Of a stretch of 31,029 nucleotides of DNA, positions 8,795 to 16,411 are shown piece by piece. The number at the start of each line of letters is the position of its first letter. Position 1 is the stretch's first letter. The position numbers and the translations under genes are program-made. This DNA comes from Bacteroidia bacterium. GTDB lineage: Bacteria > Bacteroidota > Bacteroidia > Flavobacteriales > Flavobacteriaceae. The stretch is taken from the NCBI GenBank assembly GCA_030431085.1, contig JAUIJW010000003.1:1-31029 (forward strand). The letters are read 5' to 3'. Below the pieces are notes generated by a model. It had not been told where the DNA came from. It saw only the letters and a program-made list of their open reading frames with translations, and searched no databases.

Positions 8795-9358
8795 TTATTC
8801 AACCAATAATATGTTAGTTCTATCCGAATTTAGAAAAAAAGTATTTTCTTTCACTTCAATCTCTACCTCATCTTGAGGGTCTACGACAACATATTTAACC
8901 AGATATTTTTTTGTAAGTACACTATCGGTATTTGACTTTAGAGCATTGATTTTGAGATAAGTTTTTTCCAAAAAAGTTCCTTTACAATCGCTTTTGTAAG
9001 CTTGAATGTAATTTTTGCTTTCTTTTATCATATTGCGATAATAAGTCTCAACATTATCTTGCTCATTTTTATCTGTAGATTTATTCTCAGTAGCCTTTTT
9101 CAATTCCTCACTTAAATCTTGCATTGTTTTTTCGAGCTGTTTAATTTTGTCTGCTCTTTTCTTATTAAAATACTTTACCAAATAATCTAGACTATCTTTA
9201 CTTGTAATATCTTGAAGAAAAATAATATCTAATGATTGTACCCGAGTTTCATTATCATTCGTGTTTATATGGTTTTCTATAAGTTTTTCCTCAATAGAAA
9301 GCGCACAAGAATAAAGACTTAGTATTAACATTATGAAAACAATTTTAGCTATATTCAT
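8795..9358 (-). CDS. small coiled-coil lipoprotein of unknown function
   Basis: 187 residues. The N-terminus is a lipoprotein signal peptide with lipobox LYSC and acylated Cys18, so the mature protein should be membrane-anchored on the periplasmic side. Residues about 65-100 (NKKRADKIKQLEKTM onward) are rich in Lys and Glu with heptad-like spacing, suggesting a coiled coil. The C-terminal third (KYLVKYVVVDPQDEVEIEV) looks like beta strands. I do not recognise the family. It starts 9 nt after the pth stop and is probably transcribed from the pth side. It is not part of the usual prs-rplY-pth neighbourhood, so it may be a lineage-specific addition. Confidence 0.75.
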   Translation of the reverse strand: MNIAKIVFIMLILSLYSCALSIEEKLIENHINTNDNETRVQSLDIIFLQDITSKDSLDYLVKYFNKKRADKIKQLEKTMQDLSEELKKATENKSTDKNEQDNVETYYRNMIKESKNYIQAYKSDCKGTFLEKTYLKINALKSNTDSVLTKKYLVKYVVVDPQDEVEIEVKENTFFLNSDRTNILLVE

Positions 9359-9367
9359 GTTATAACT

Positions 9368-9988
9368 TTATTTACCGTTAAATTCACTCATGGTATTATG
9401 CACTCCGGCTAAGGCAAAAGATTTAATCGCTTTTGAAAACTTATCCAATCTTTCGAGTAAAGCTTCTTGTTCCTGAGGATTCCATTGACCTAAGACAAAA
9501 TCTACCTGCCTACCCTTTGCGTAATCATTACCTACCCCAAATCTTAACCGAGCATAGTTTTGCGTTTGTAATTCTTGATTAATATTCGTTAATCCGTTAT
9601 GCCCGCCTGCACTACCTTTTGTTTTTAATCTTAATGTAGCAAAAGCTAAATTTAAATCGTCTGTAACCACTAAAAGGTGCTCTGGTAAAATTTTTTCTAA
9701 ATTTAACCAATATCTCACTGCTTTACCGCTTAAATTCATAAAGGTATTAGGCTTAAGCAAAATGAAGGTTCTTCCTTTATAGCTAAACCGTGCAATATCA
9801 CCTAATTTTTTAGTTTCAAAATTAGCACCTTCTTGTTCTGCTAAATGGTCAAGTATACTAAACCCAATATTATGCCTGGTGTTTTTATATTTATCTCCAA
9901 CATTGCCCAATCCTACAATTAAAAATTTCTTCATATTATCCTTGTCTTTACCATCGTTATTTTTAAAAAACTTTAAAAACCAATTCAT
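9368..9988 (-). CDS. pth: peptidyl-tRNA hydrolase
   Basis: Recycles peptidyl-tRNAs that drop off the ribosome. The ATG at 9988 gives 206 residues with an 18-residue basic lead (MNWFLKFFKNNDGK onward) before the usual family start MKKFLIVGLGNVG; the alternative ATG is at 9934. Such short leaders are common in flavobacterial Pth proteins, so I keep the longer form but am unsure. Catalytic and substrate-binding motifs are present: NTRHNIG with the general-base His, FMNLSG, the VVTDDLNLAFATLRLKTKGS region with the key Asp, and GSAGGHNGL. It lies downstream of rplY behind a clear terminator, so it may also have its own promoter. Confidence 0.94.
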   Translation of the reverse strand: MNWFLKFFKNNDGKDKDNMKKFLIVGLGNVGDKYKNTRHNIGFSILDHLAEQEGANFETKKLGDIARFSYKGRTFILLKPNTFMNLSGKAVRYWLNLEKILPEHLLVVTDDLNLAFATLRLKTKGSAGGHNGLTNINQELQTQNYARLRFGVGNDYAKGRQVDFVLGQWNPQEQEALLERLDKFSKAIKSFALAGVHNTMSEFNGK

Positions 9989-10001
9989 GATTTAAAAGTA
10001 T

Positions 10002-10034
10002 AAAAAAAGCTTTTCGAACAAACGAAAAGCTTTT
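10002..10034 (-). terminator. rho-independent terminator after rplY
   Basis: A perfect 12-bp stem (10005-10016 with 10023-10034, core AAAAGCTTTTCG) encloses a 6-nt loop. On the minus strand it is followed by a run of seven T (10008-10002). It lies between the rplY stop and the pth start and should end the prs-rplY transcript or attenuate read-through into pth. Confidence 0.85.
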
Positions 10035-10057
10035 AAATTCTATTAAAGAATGATTAA

Positions 10058-10690
10058 TTATTCTGCTGCAGTCGCTTCAGTTGCTTCTTCAGCACTATCT
10101 TCAGCATCCTCATCATCTTCATCCTCATCACCACTTGCTACAGATAAACGAGACATTCTTACTTGAACAACTACCGTATTATCTGGATGTAAAATGGTAT
10201 AATCATCATTTTGTAACTCTGTAACATAAACTTTATCACCAATTTTAACTTTAGAAATATCTACATTGATAAAATCTGGTAAATTAGCTGGAACAGCTTT
10301 AACTTTAAGTTTTCTGTATGGCCAACGTAAGTTACCTCCGGCCACTACCCCTGGTGAATTACCTAATAATTTTACAGGTATCTCCATGGTTACTTCTTTA
10401 TCATCAAATAATTGATAAAAGTCTACGTGTAAAATCTTATCAGTTACTGGGTGAAATTGAATATCTTGTAAAATAGCTTCATACTTTTCGCCACCTTCCA
10501 ATTCAACAGTTGCAGTATATACATTTGGTGTATACACTAATTTGCTAAATGCTAACTCATCTGCCGAAAAGTGTAATGGTTGTTCTCCTCCGTATAATAC
10601 GCAAGGTACCTTTCCAGCATTACGTAAGGCCTTGGTTGCCGCCTTGCCCACGCTTTCTCTTTTAGATCCTTTGATCGTGATTGATTTCAT
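10058..10690 (-). CDS. rplY: 50S ribosomal protein L25/general stress protein Ctc
   Basis: 210 residues, the long Ctc/TL5 form. The N-terminal L25 domain (about 1-95, including GKVPCVLYGG) binds 5S rRNA. The C-terminal TL5/Ctc domain (about 100-185) contains IPVKLLGNSPGVVAGG and PANLPDFINVDISKVKIGD. The last 25 residues form a very acidic tail (GDEDEDDEDAEDSAEEATEA), commonly seen in Bacteroidetes homologues. ATG start at 10690, 11 nt after the prs stop, so prs and rplY form an operon; a strong terminator follows. Confidence 0.95.
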   Translation of the reverse strand: MKSITIKGSKRESVGKAATKALRNAGKVPCVLYGGEQPLHFSADELAFSKLVYTPNVYTATVELEGGEKYEAILQDIQFHPVTDKILHVDFYQLFDDKEVTMEIPVKLLGNSPGVVAGGNLRWPYRKLKVKAVPANLPDFINVDISKVKIGDKVYVTELQNDDYTILHPDNTVVVQVRMSRLSVASGDEDEDDEDAEDSAEEATEATAAE

Positions 10691-10701
10691 TTTTAATTAT
10701 T

Positions 10702-11643
10702 TTACATTATAAATTTATCGCTAATCGATGTGTTGTTTTGAACTTTATGCATCACCTCAGCAAATAAAGGCGCGCAAGATACAACTTTTATTTTAGAACT
10801 CTGCTTTTGTAAGGGTAAAGAATCAGTAATAATTAACTCTTTTAGTGCAGATTTCTCTATCCTTTCGTAGGCATTACCCGATAAGATGGCGTGAGTACAA
10901 ATCGCTCTAACACTTTTGGCACCTTTTTCAATCATTAAATCTGCAGCTTTTGTCAATGTTCCTGCCGTATCGACCATATCATCAACAATAATTACATTTC
11001 TTCCTTCCACCTCTCCAATCAACTCCATATGCGATATAACATTGGCCTTTTTTCTCTGCTTATAACAAATAACTACTTCACTGTGTAAGTATTTAGAATA
11101 TGCATATGCTCTTTTTGAGCCTCCCATATCTGGTGAAGCAATAGTTATATCATCAAGATTTAAACTCTCTATGTGTGGTAGTAAAATGGTAGAGGCAAAA
11201 AGATGATCTACAGGTACCTCGAAAAAACCTTGAATTTGATCAGCATGTAAATCCATGGTAATAATTCTTGTGGCTCCTGCCGCTTGTAACAGTTTAGCTA
11301 CCATTTTTGCGGCAATGGGTACTCTTGGTTTGTCTTTTCTATCTTGACGTGCCCAACCATAATAAGGCATTACCGCTGTGATATGTCTAGCCGACGCTCT
11401 TTTAGCAGCATCTATCATCAACAACATTTCCATCAAATTTTCTGTTGGAGGCATGGTAGAGCCAATTAAAAATATCCTTCTACCACGAATAGACTCCTCA
11501 AAAGATATTTGAAATTCACCATCACTAAAAATGCTTTTGTTAGATTTACCAAGTTCTATACCATATGCATCTGCAATTTTTTGAGCCAGTTCAACGCTTT
11601 GAGAACAAGAAAATATTTTTGGATTAGGTACCTTAAGTTTCAT
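10702..11643 (-). CDS. prs: ribose-phosphate pyrophosphokinase
   Basis: Makes PRPP from ribose-5-phosphate and ATP for nucleotide, histidine and tryptophan synthesis. With the ATG at 11643 it has 313 residues, normal for the family. Visible motifs are FSDGEFQ and ESIRGRRIFLIGST near the N-terminus, the catalytic-loop region RQDRKDKPRVPI, MDLHADQIQGFF, SPDMGGSKRA, and the PRPP-binding signature VDDMVDTAGTL (about residues 218-228). An in-frame TTG at 11685 would add 14 residues, but it overlaps the promoter -7 box at 11690-11683 and so would lie upstream of the transcript. First gene of the prs-rplY unit. Confidence 0.96.
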   Translation of the reverse strand: MKLKVPNPKIFSCSQSVELAQKIADAYGIELGKSNKSIFSDGEFQISFEESIRGRRIFLIGSTMPPTENLMEMLLMIDAAKRASARHITAVMPYYGWARQDRKDKPRVPIAAKMVAKLLQAAGATRIITMDLHADQIQGFFEVPVDHLFASTILLPHIESLNLDDITIASPDMGGSKRAYAYSKYLHSEVVICYKQRKKANVISHMELIGEVEGRNVIIVDDMVDTAGTLTKAADLMIEKGAKSVRAICTHAILSGNAYERIEKSALKELIITDSLPLQKQSSKIKVVSCAPLFAEVMHKVQNNTSISDKFIM

Positions 11644-11682
11644 AAAGTTGTGTGTGTAAGTAAGTTGTTTTGTATTTTGGCG

Positions 11683-11690
11683 CAAAATTA
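11683..11690 (-). promoter_or_regulatory. -7 promoter box of prs (TAATTTTG)
   Basis: Exact TAnnTTTG match on the minus strand, 39 nt upstream of the prs ATG; the same octamer as upstream of the GT5-like gene. No convincing -33 TTG at the right distance. Its position argues against the upstream TTG start of prs. Confidence 0.55.
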
Positions 11691-11783
11691 CTCCTTTTTT
11701 TCAATTGAATTTACATTTTATTTAAAAGATTTCGTTAAAATTATTCTGAACACATCTCTTTTCTAAAAAGAAAAAATCTTTGA

Positions 11784-11812
11784 TTGAATTATATCTAAAT
11801 ATATTATATTTG
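11784..11812 (+). promoter_or_regulatory. promoter of tRNA-Leu
   Basis: TTG at 11784-11786, an 18-nt spacer and TATATTTG at 11805-11812 match the Bacteroidetes -33/-7 consensus. The mature tRNA starts 15 nt further on. The spacing is the same as in the promoter proposed for tRNA-Gln. Confidence 0.62.
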
Positions 11813-11827
11813 CAGTCCGAAAATAAT

Positions 11828-11909
11828 GCCTTGGTGGCGGAATTGGTAGACGCGCTGGATTCAAAATCCAGTTCTTTCGAGAGTGTGGGTTCGATTCCCA
11901 CCCAAGGTA
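11828..11909 (+). tRNA. tRNA-Leu (anticodon CAA)
   Basis: 82-nt class II tRNA. The acceptor stem GCCTTGG pairs with CCAAGGT (one G-U pair), discriminator A. Anticodon stem CTGGA/TCCAG encloses TTCAAAA with CAA at 11862-11864, reading UUG. The long variable arm TCTTTCGAGA is a small hairpin, and the T arm is GTGGG-TTCGATT-CCCAC. The 3' CCA is not encoded. Confidence 0.96.
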
Positions 11910-11914
11910 CTTTT

Positions 11915-11946
11915 AAACCCTGTAAATATAGTTTACAGGGTTTTTT
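11915..11946 (+). terminator. terminator of tRNA-Leu
   Basis: A perfect stem AAACCCTGTAAA (11915-11926) against TTTACAGGGTTT, with loop TATAG, runs into six T. It begins 6 nt after the mature tRNA end. Confidence 0.88.
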
Positions 11947-12052
11947 ATTTTTAAAATCACTTTGTTTCTTCAAAATAAATTGCTTTAATCTTTACCTTTT
12001 CTAAAATATCCTTAAATTTAGTATCCAATTAACCTTATAAAACATCACCTTT

Positions 12053-12955
12053 ATGAAATGGAAAGGCAGAAGACAAAGTTCTAACATTGAAGACCGTCGT
12101 GGTCAAGGTGGAGGTCCGAGACAGGGCTTAGGAGGATTTAACCCTATGATAATCGGATCGCTCATTAGACTTTTATTTTCAAAAACTGGTTTAATAATCG
12201 TTGGACTATTTCTAGGAGTATCACTCCTGTTAGGAAAAAACCCAATTACTTTAATCGGACAGTTTTTTAGTGGCGCTCCTCTACCAACAGAAACAAGTAC
12301 TCCATACCAATCTACGGCCAAAGAAGAAGAGCTAGCTCAATTTAGTGCTACAATTCTTGCCAACACAGAAGATGTTTGGAATCAACTGATCAAAAATTAC
12401 AGAGAGCCAACATTAGTTTTCTTTTCTGGATATGTATCTTCTGCTTGTGGTTCTGCCTCAAGTGCCACAGGGCCATTTTATTGTCCGGGTGATGAAAAAT
12501 TATATCTAGATTTAAGTTTTTTTAATGATATGGAACGGCGTATGAATGCTCCCGGTGATTTTGCTCAAGCTTATGTTATTGCTCATGAAGTGGGTCATCA
12601 TATTCAAAAGATAATGGGTATTACGGAAAAGGTGCACCGCTTAAGAGGGCAACTGAGTGAAGTAGAGTATAACAAGTATTCTGTGAGACTTGAACTTCAA
12701 GCAGATTTTTTTGCAGGCGTTTGGGCACATCATTCTCAAGAAATGTCGAACATGATGGAAATTGGTGATCTCGAAGAGGCTTTAAATGCGGCAAACGCCA
12801 TTGGAGATGATAGGTTACAAAAACAATCAACAGGCAGAGTAGTTCCAGATTCTTTCACGCATGGCACTTCTGCCCAAAGAATGAAATGGTTTAAAAAAGG
12901 CTATGATACCGGAGATATCTCTCAAGGAGATACTTTCAGCGCAACTGATCTATAA
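12053..12955 (+). CDS. YpfJ-type neutral zinc metallopeptidase
   Basis: 300 residues of the putative neutral zinc metallopeptidase family (PF04228, YpfJ). The N-terminus is basic and Gly-rich (MKWKGRRQSSNIEDRRGQGG), followed by one or two membrane segments (about residues 32-72). The remainder should be the catalytic domain outside the inner membrane. The zinc site HEVGHH is at 178-183 (H178, E179, H182), with a likely third ligand in the following ELQADFFAGVW. Cys132 and Cys144 could form a disulfide. The end, THGTSAQRMKWFKKGYDTGD, is typical of the family. Substrate unknown. It stands alone on the plus strand between the tRNA-Leu terminator and the convergent unknown gene at 13022. Confidence 0.9.
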   Translation: MKWKGRRQSSNIEDRRGQGGGPRQGLGGFNPMIIGSLIRLLFSKTGLIIVGLFLGVSLLLGKNPITLIGQFFSGAPLPTETSTPYQSTAKEEELAQFSATILANTEDVWNQLIKNYREPTLVFFSGYVSSACGSASSATGPFYCPGDEKLYLDLSFFNDMERRMNAPGDFAQAYVIAHEVGHHIQKIMGITEKVHRLRGQLSEVEYNKYSVRLELQADFFAGVWAHHSQEMSNMMEIGDLEEALNAANAIGDDRLQKQSTGRVVPDSFTHGTSAQRMKWFKKGYDTGDISQGDTFSATDL

Positions 12956-13021
12956 TTTTATTTTTTTAGAACTCATCTAAAATATCAACAGGTATTTATT
13001 CTGGTAAAATGATAGCTGTGA

Positions 13022-15118
13022 TCAATTTTCATTAACAGATAACAAATAAGATTTAAGTTCTTCAAACTGTGTGGTATTGTTTGTTTTTTTTGGATAAAAA
13101 CCAATATAAAATGTGTTCTTACTTTGCAATAATGGGTTAGTTTTTAGACCTCTACCAAAACCGAAAACATTCATACCATCTTTAGATAGGTTTTCTAAAG
13201 TATTTGAGTTACCCATATAAGTAAAATAATCTGCATGATTATCTTTGTTTTTCTGCATTAAAAAGAGCGTTCTATCAACCTTTTGATCTCCAAAGAACAC
13301 CCACTGCCAATGTCCAGAAATAGGGTTTTTAAATATTGAAGTATCATCTTGCCTTACTCCGTCTTGATCATTACCCCAATAATGTTGCTTAGGATTAAAT
13401 TTACCCGCTATTGGCCCTTCGAATAAAAACCAATACTTTCGATCTTTACTAAATCTATCTATCACCACCCTAGCAAACTGTTGATCAAAAACCCAGCGAA
13501 ATTGATATGCCCCATCTTTAGAAGTAACTTGTAACGAATTATCACTAATTTGTACTGTTGTACATTGATTAAACCCTGGGTGACCAATACCATCTCCGGG
13601 CTCACCAAACACTAAATTAGGTAAGCCTCTATAATCTGAATCTGAAGATAGTGTTAGACCAGAATTTCCTGTTTTTTTGAAATTAATCCAGTCGTTACCT
13701 TCCGTGTCAATTAAAGATGAACAACCACCAGATTGCTTTTCAATATAATATATAGCACTAGCTGTAGACACTTTAAAGTGAGCCTGTCCTTTATAAGTAA
13801 CTTCCTCAATATCAACAGTCTTTTTAGGCGACTTAACAAGCAGCATAATACCAGGGTATAATATTTCTGCGCCATGCACCATCTTATTATTTACATAAGG
13901 TGTTAATCCTGTTTTAATAATATTCTCTCCTTGCTTAAGCATGTAGTTAGACTTAAATGTTTTACGGTGAAACCCTGGATAATAATGTTTCCCTTCTTTT
14001 ACAAACAATAACCAGTCATTTAAATAAACGCCATTCATATAGGCTGGACTCCACGAACTAAACACGATTTGAAAAGCTTCAACTTCTTTAGGATTCCCTA
14101 GATACCTAACTTTTTCATTAAAAACCTGCTCTCGAGTAGCCCACATTTTAGGCTGATCATATGGCTTGCATAATGTTACATCAAAATTTCTATGCAAACC
14201 TAATCCTTCAACCGGAGGTGTAAAATAATAAACGCCTTGCTTGCTTTTAATCAAGGCAGCTATCTTCATCGTCTGTGTTTGATTTGGAATCCAAGAAGTA
14301 TTCCAAACAGCACTAAATGGAGATTTAAGACTTTTACCTAGTTGATGCCTTAATTCCCCTTTAAAATAAGTATAATGCCACTGATAGTAGTTACCATCTG
14401 TTTCGTAATTAACGTCTTCATACAAACCCAAATAGTGAACTTCCTCTACCTCTCCCTGTATATTACTCAAAGACAGATTTACTTCGTCACCTATTGTTGA
14501 TTGGGGTAATACTCCCGAAATATCAGCGGTTATATGGGGTTTATTTTCTTTATAATACACTCTTAAATGCACCCCATACAAAATATTTTGAGGCATATTA
14601 AACCTTTGTATACTATCTAATGTAAACCTAATTTTATTGCCAGATTTCTTTATAAAATTTAATGGAATGTCAACAACTGGATATGTATGATATAAATAAT
14701 CATAGGCATCTTTGGGCATGTGTTCAGATTCTGGAAACTCATACCAACCACTATTATTTACTTTAACAGACAATTTCCTTGTACCATCATGACTTAACAA
14801 TTTCTCTACCTGTATTTCTGCTTTTACAGCTTTTTTTAAGTCTACATTAAACGGTAAGTTAATCCACCCTTCATCGATTGCCCCTACCGGATAATTCTCA
14901 CTAAAATATACTGGGTCTCTATAATCTCCATCCCCGATCACTCTCAAAAAATCTGAACCACTATCCTCAGGAAAAATCCAAAAATAATTTTTATATATAT
15001 CTCCAGGTTTCGGTTGTGCTTCAACACTCACCGTCCCAATTATAATGGTATAAAAAAGTACCAACAACAATCTTTTTAAGAAAAACATTTCGTAAATTTT
15101 TTTAAAAGTTAGAATCAT
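13022..15118 (-). CDS. large secreted protein of unknown function in a sulfatase cluster
   Basis: 698 residues from the ATG at 15118, or 688 from a second ATG at 15088; either way a hydrophobic signal peptide (FFLKRLLLVLFYTIIIGTVS) ends near VEAQ, so the protein is exported. No lipobox. I do not recognise a catalytic family. The N-terminal third (about 30-210) looks like a beta-sandwich and the middle (210-450) is also strand-rich with many Trp/Tyr. The C-terminal third has a distinctive sequence: YYIEKQSGGCSSLIDTEGND, DYRGLPNLV and GIGHPGFNQC. From memory, similar motifs occur in uncharacterised planctomycete and verrucomicrobial secreted proteins near sulfatases; I cannot verify that here. 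It is divergent from the FG-GAP genes, with a shared 60-nt control region. A glycan-active or glycan-binding role is inference. Confidence 0.72.
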   Translation of the reverse strand: MILTFKKIYEMFFLKRLLLVLFYTIIIGTVSVEAQPKPGDIYKNYFWIFPEDSGSDFLRVIGDGDYRDPVYFSENYPVGAIDEGWINLPFNVDLKKAVKAEIQVEKLLSHDGTRKLSVKVNNSGWYEFPESEHMPKDAYDYLYHTYPVVDIPLNFIKKSGNKIRFTLDSIQRFNMPQNILYGVHLRVYYKENKPHITADISGVLPQSTIGDEVNLSLSNIQGEVEEVHYLGLYEDVNYETDGNYYQWHYTYFKGELRHQLGKSLKSPFSAVWNTSWIPNQTQTMKIAALIKSKQGVYYFTPPVEGLGLHRNFDVTLCKPYDQPKMWATREQVFNEKVRYLGNPKEVEAFQIVFSSWSPAYMNGVYLNDWLLFVKEGKHYYPGFHRKTFKSNYMLKQGENIIKTGLTPYVNNKMVHGAEILYPGIMLLVKSPKKTVDIEEVTYKGQAHFKVSTASAIYYIEKQSGGCSSLIDTEGNDWINFKKTGNSGLTLSSDSDYRGLPNLVFGEPGDGIGHPGFNQCTTVQISDNSLQVTSKDGAYQFRWVFDQQFARVVIDRFSKDRKYWFLFEGPIAGKFNPKQHYWGNDQDGVRQDDTSIFKNPISGHWQWVFFGDQKVDRTLFLMQKNKDNHADYFTYMGNSNTLENLSKDGMNVFGFGRGLKTNPLLQSKNTFYIGFYPKKTNNTTQFEELKSYLLSVNEN

Positions 15119-15135
15119 AAATGGAAAATATTTAT

Positions 15136-15167
15136 CAAATATATATATTTACATCTTGTAATTACAA
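15136..15167 (-). promoter_or_regulatory. promoter of the secreted unknown gene
   Basis: On the minus strand TTG at 15167-15165, a 21-nt spacer and TATATTTG at 15143-15136 fit the Bacteroidetes consensus. The -33 TTG lies inside the palindrome at 15155-15168. The predicted transcript start leaves a leader of only about 10 nt to the first ATG or 40 nt to the second, which mildly favours the second. Confidence 0.5.
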
Positions 15168-15168
15168 G
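15155..15168. promoter_or_regulatory. perfect 14-bp palindrome, candidate operator
   Basis: CTTGTAATTACAAG is a perfect inverted repeat in the 60-nt gap between the divergent starts at 15118 and 15179. It covers the -33 element of the minus-strand promoter and ends 10 nt before the plus-strand ATG. This is where a dimeric regulator could control both directions; no regulator gene is in the window. Confidence 0.45.
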
Positions 15169-15178
15169 TAGATTTAAG

Positions 15179-16408
15179 ATGAATAACAAAAAAATAGTAG
15201 TATTGTCAATTTCTATAGTTTTGACATTCTTTTCATGTCAAGAAAAAAAGAAAGGTCAAAATTCTAGCTTAGAAAAAGAAAACGTTCAAAGAGAATTGTC
15301 ATTTCAATCAAAAAAAATAACCAACCAAGCCAAATATTGGTGGGCTATTACCGTTGGAGATCTTACCAAAGATGGCTTCGCAGATTTAGTCTTTATCAAT
15401 AATAATGCGAATGGCGGTTATTTAGGTTACTATGAGGGTCGCAAGGACAGTATTTGGGCACTCCACAAAATAGCAGAAACACCTCCAACGGGTGGTAATT
15501 TTGCCTCTGGTGATTTAGAACTTGGTGATATGGATGGCGATGGCGACCTTGATGTGCTCGCTGTTAAGCATACAGGAGAATGGGATGATGCCGGAGCTGA
15601 AGCTGAAATATTTTGGTATAAAAACCCCGAATGGACAGCCCAGCGAATTGGTACAGCACCAGATGCAGTTAAAGATTTAAGTTTAGCTGATTTCAATAAC
15701 GACGGACGCCTCGATCTGGCCATATTAACTTTTGATGAGCACTCTTTATCCGTATATCAGCAAAACGAAGATCAAAGTTTTACCAGAGTAGTTTACAGAA
15801 ATGTCGATAATCTTCATGAAGGCATGGATGTTGGTGATGGTAATGCCGATGGTTTGATAGATATTTTTGCCAATGGTTATTTATTCATCAATCCAGGTAA
15901 TGACCTCACCCAAGAATGGCCTATAGAAATCATAGATAATAAATGGCATAACCAAACTGGCGATTGGTCGCAAAATGCCACTAAACACTTCACTGCTGAT
16001 ATTGATAACGACGGTATAGATGAAGTATTTATTAGTCATTCAGAACGTAGTGGATATCCTTTATCCTGGTATAAAAAAACCGGGGAAAAGTGGGTAGAAA
16101 CCAAAATTACGGACTCAATATCTTCATGTCATACATTACAAGTATTCGATTTTGACCTTGATGGAGATCTAGATGTGTTAGCTGGTGTTAATAAAGGAAG
16201 AGCCGTTAACCTTAATGAAACTGAGTTTCCTGTCATCATATTCATCAATGATGGAACCTATAAAAATTGGACTCAAAAAATTATCAATAACGATGGTATT
16301 TATAACGGCCGAGTGATCGATTTCGAAGGCGATGGCGACTACGATATTTTTAGGCTTCCTGATCATGAAGCAACTCAAATGTTTCTATTAGAAAATAAAA
16401 TTAAGTAA
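15179..16408 (+). CDS. FG-GAP/VCBS repeat lipoprotein, seven calcium-loop repeats
   Basis: 409 residues. Lipoprotein signal peptide with lipobox FFSC and Cys20, followed by a Lys/Glu-rich QEKKKG stretch as in surface-exposed Bacteroidetes lipoproteins. The mature part has seven Asp-rich calcium-loop repeats: DLTKDGFAD, DMDGDGDLD (about 117-125), DFNNDGRLD, DGNADGLID, DIDNDGIDE, DFDLDGDLD and DFEGDGDYD. This is the FG-GAP/VCBS pattern and fits a seven-bladed beta-propeller stabilised by calcium. Such proteins bind or scaffold rather than catalyse; glycan binding at the surface is inferred from the neighbours. First gene of a plus-strand run, 3 nt before the next gene. Confidence 0.88.
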   Translation: MNNKKIVVLSISIVLTFFSCQEKKKGQNSSLEKENVQRELSFQSKKITNQAKYWWAITVGDLTKDGFADLVFINNNANGGYLGYYEGRKDSIWALHKIAETPPTGGNFASGDLELGDMDGDGDLDVLAVKHTGEWDDAGAEAEIFWYKNPEWTAQRIGTAPDAVKDLSLADFNNDGRLDLAILTFDEHSLSVYQQNEDQSFTRVVYRNVDNLHEGMDVGDGNADGLIDIFANGYLFINPGNDLTQEWPIEIIDNKWHNQTGDWSQNATKHFTADIDNDGIDEVFISHSERSGYPLSWYKKTGEKWVETKITDSISSCHTLQVFDFDLDGDLDVLAGVNKGRAVNLNETEFPVIIFINDGTYKNWTQKIINNDGIYNGRVIDFEGDGDYDIFRLPDHEATQMFLLENKIK

Positions 16409-16411
16409 GTC

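Noticed and set aside
11722..12004. Open frames on both strands across the tRNA-Leu (one encodes a WVGIEPT-like peptide).
   Set aside because: They are translations of the tRNA and its terminator; such peptides are a well-known annotation artefact.
15430..15723. Minus-strand frame of 97 codons opposite the first FG-GAP gene.
   Set aside because: Its Ser/Pro-rich sequence is the mirror of the Asp/Gly-rich calcium loops on the real strand.
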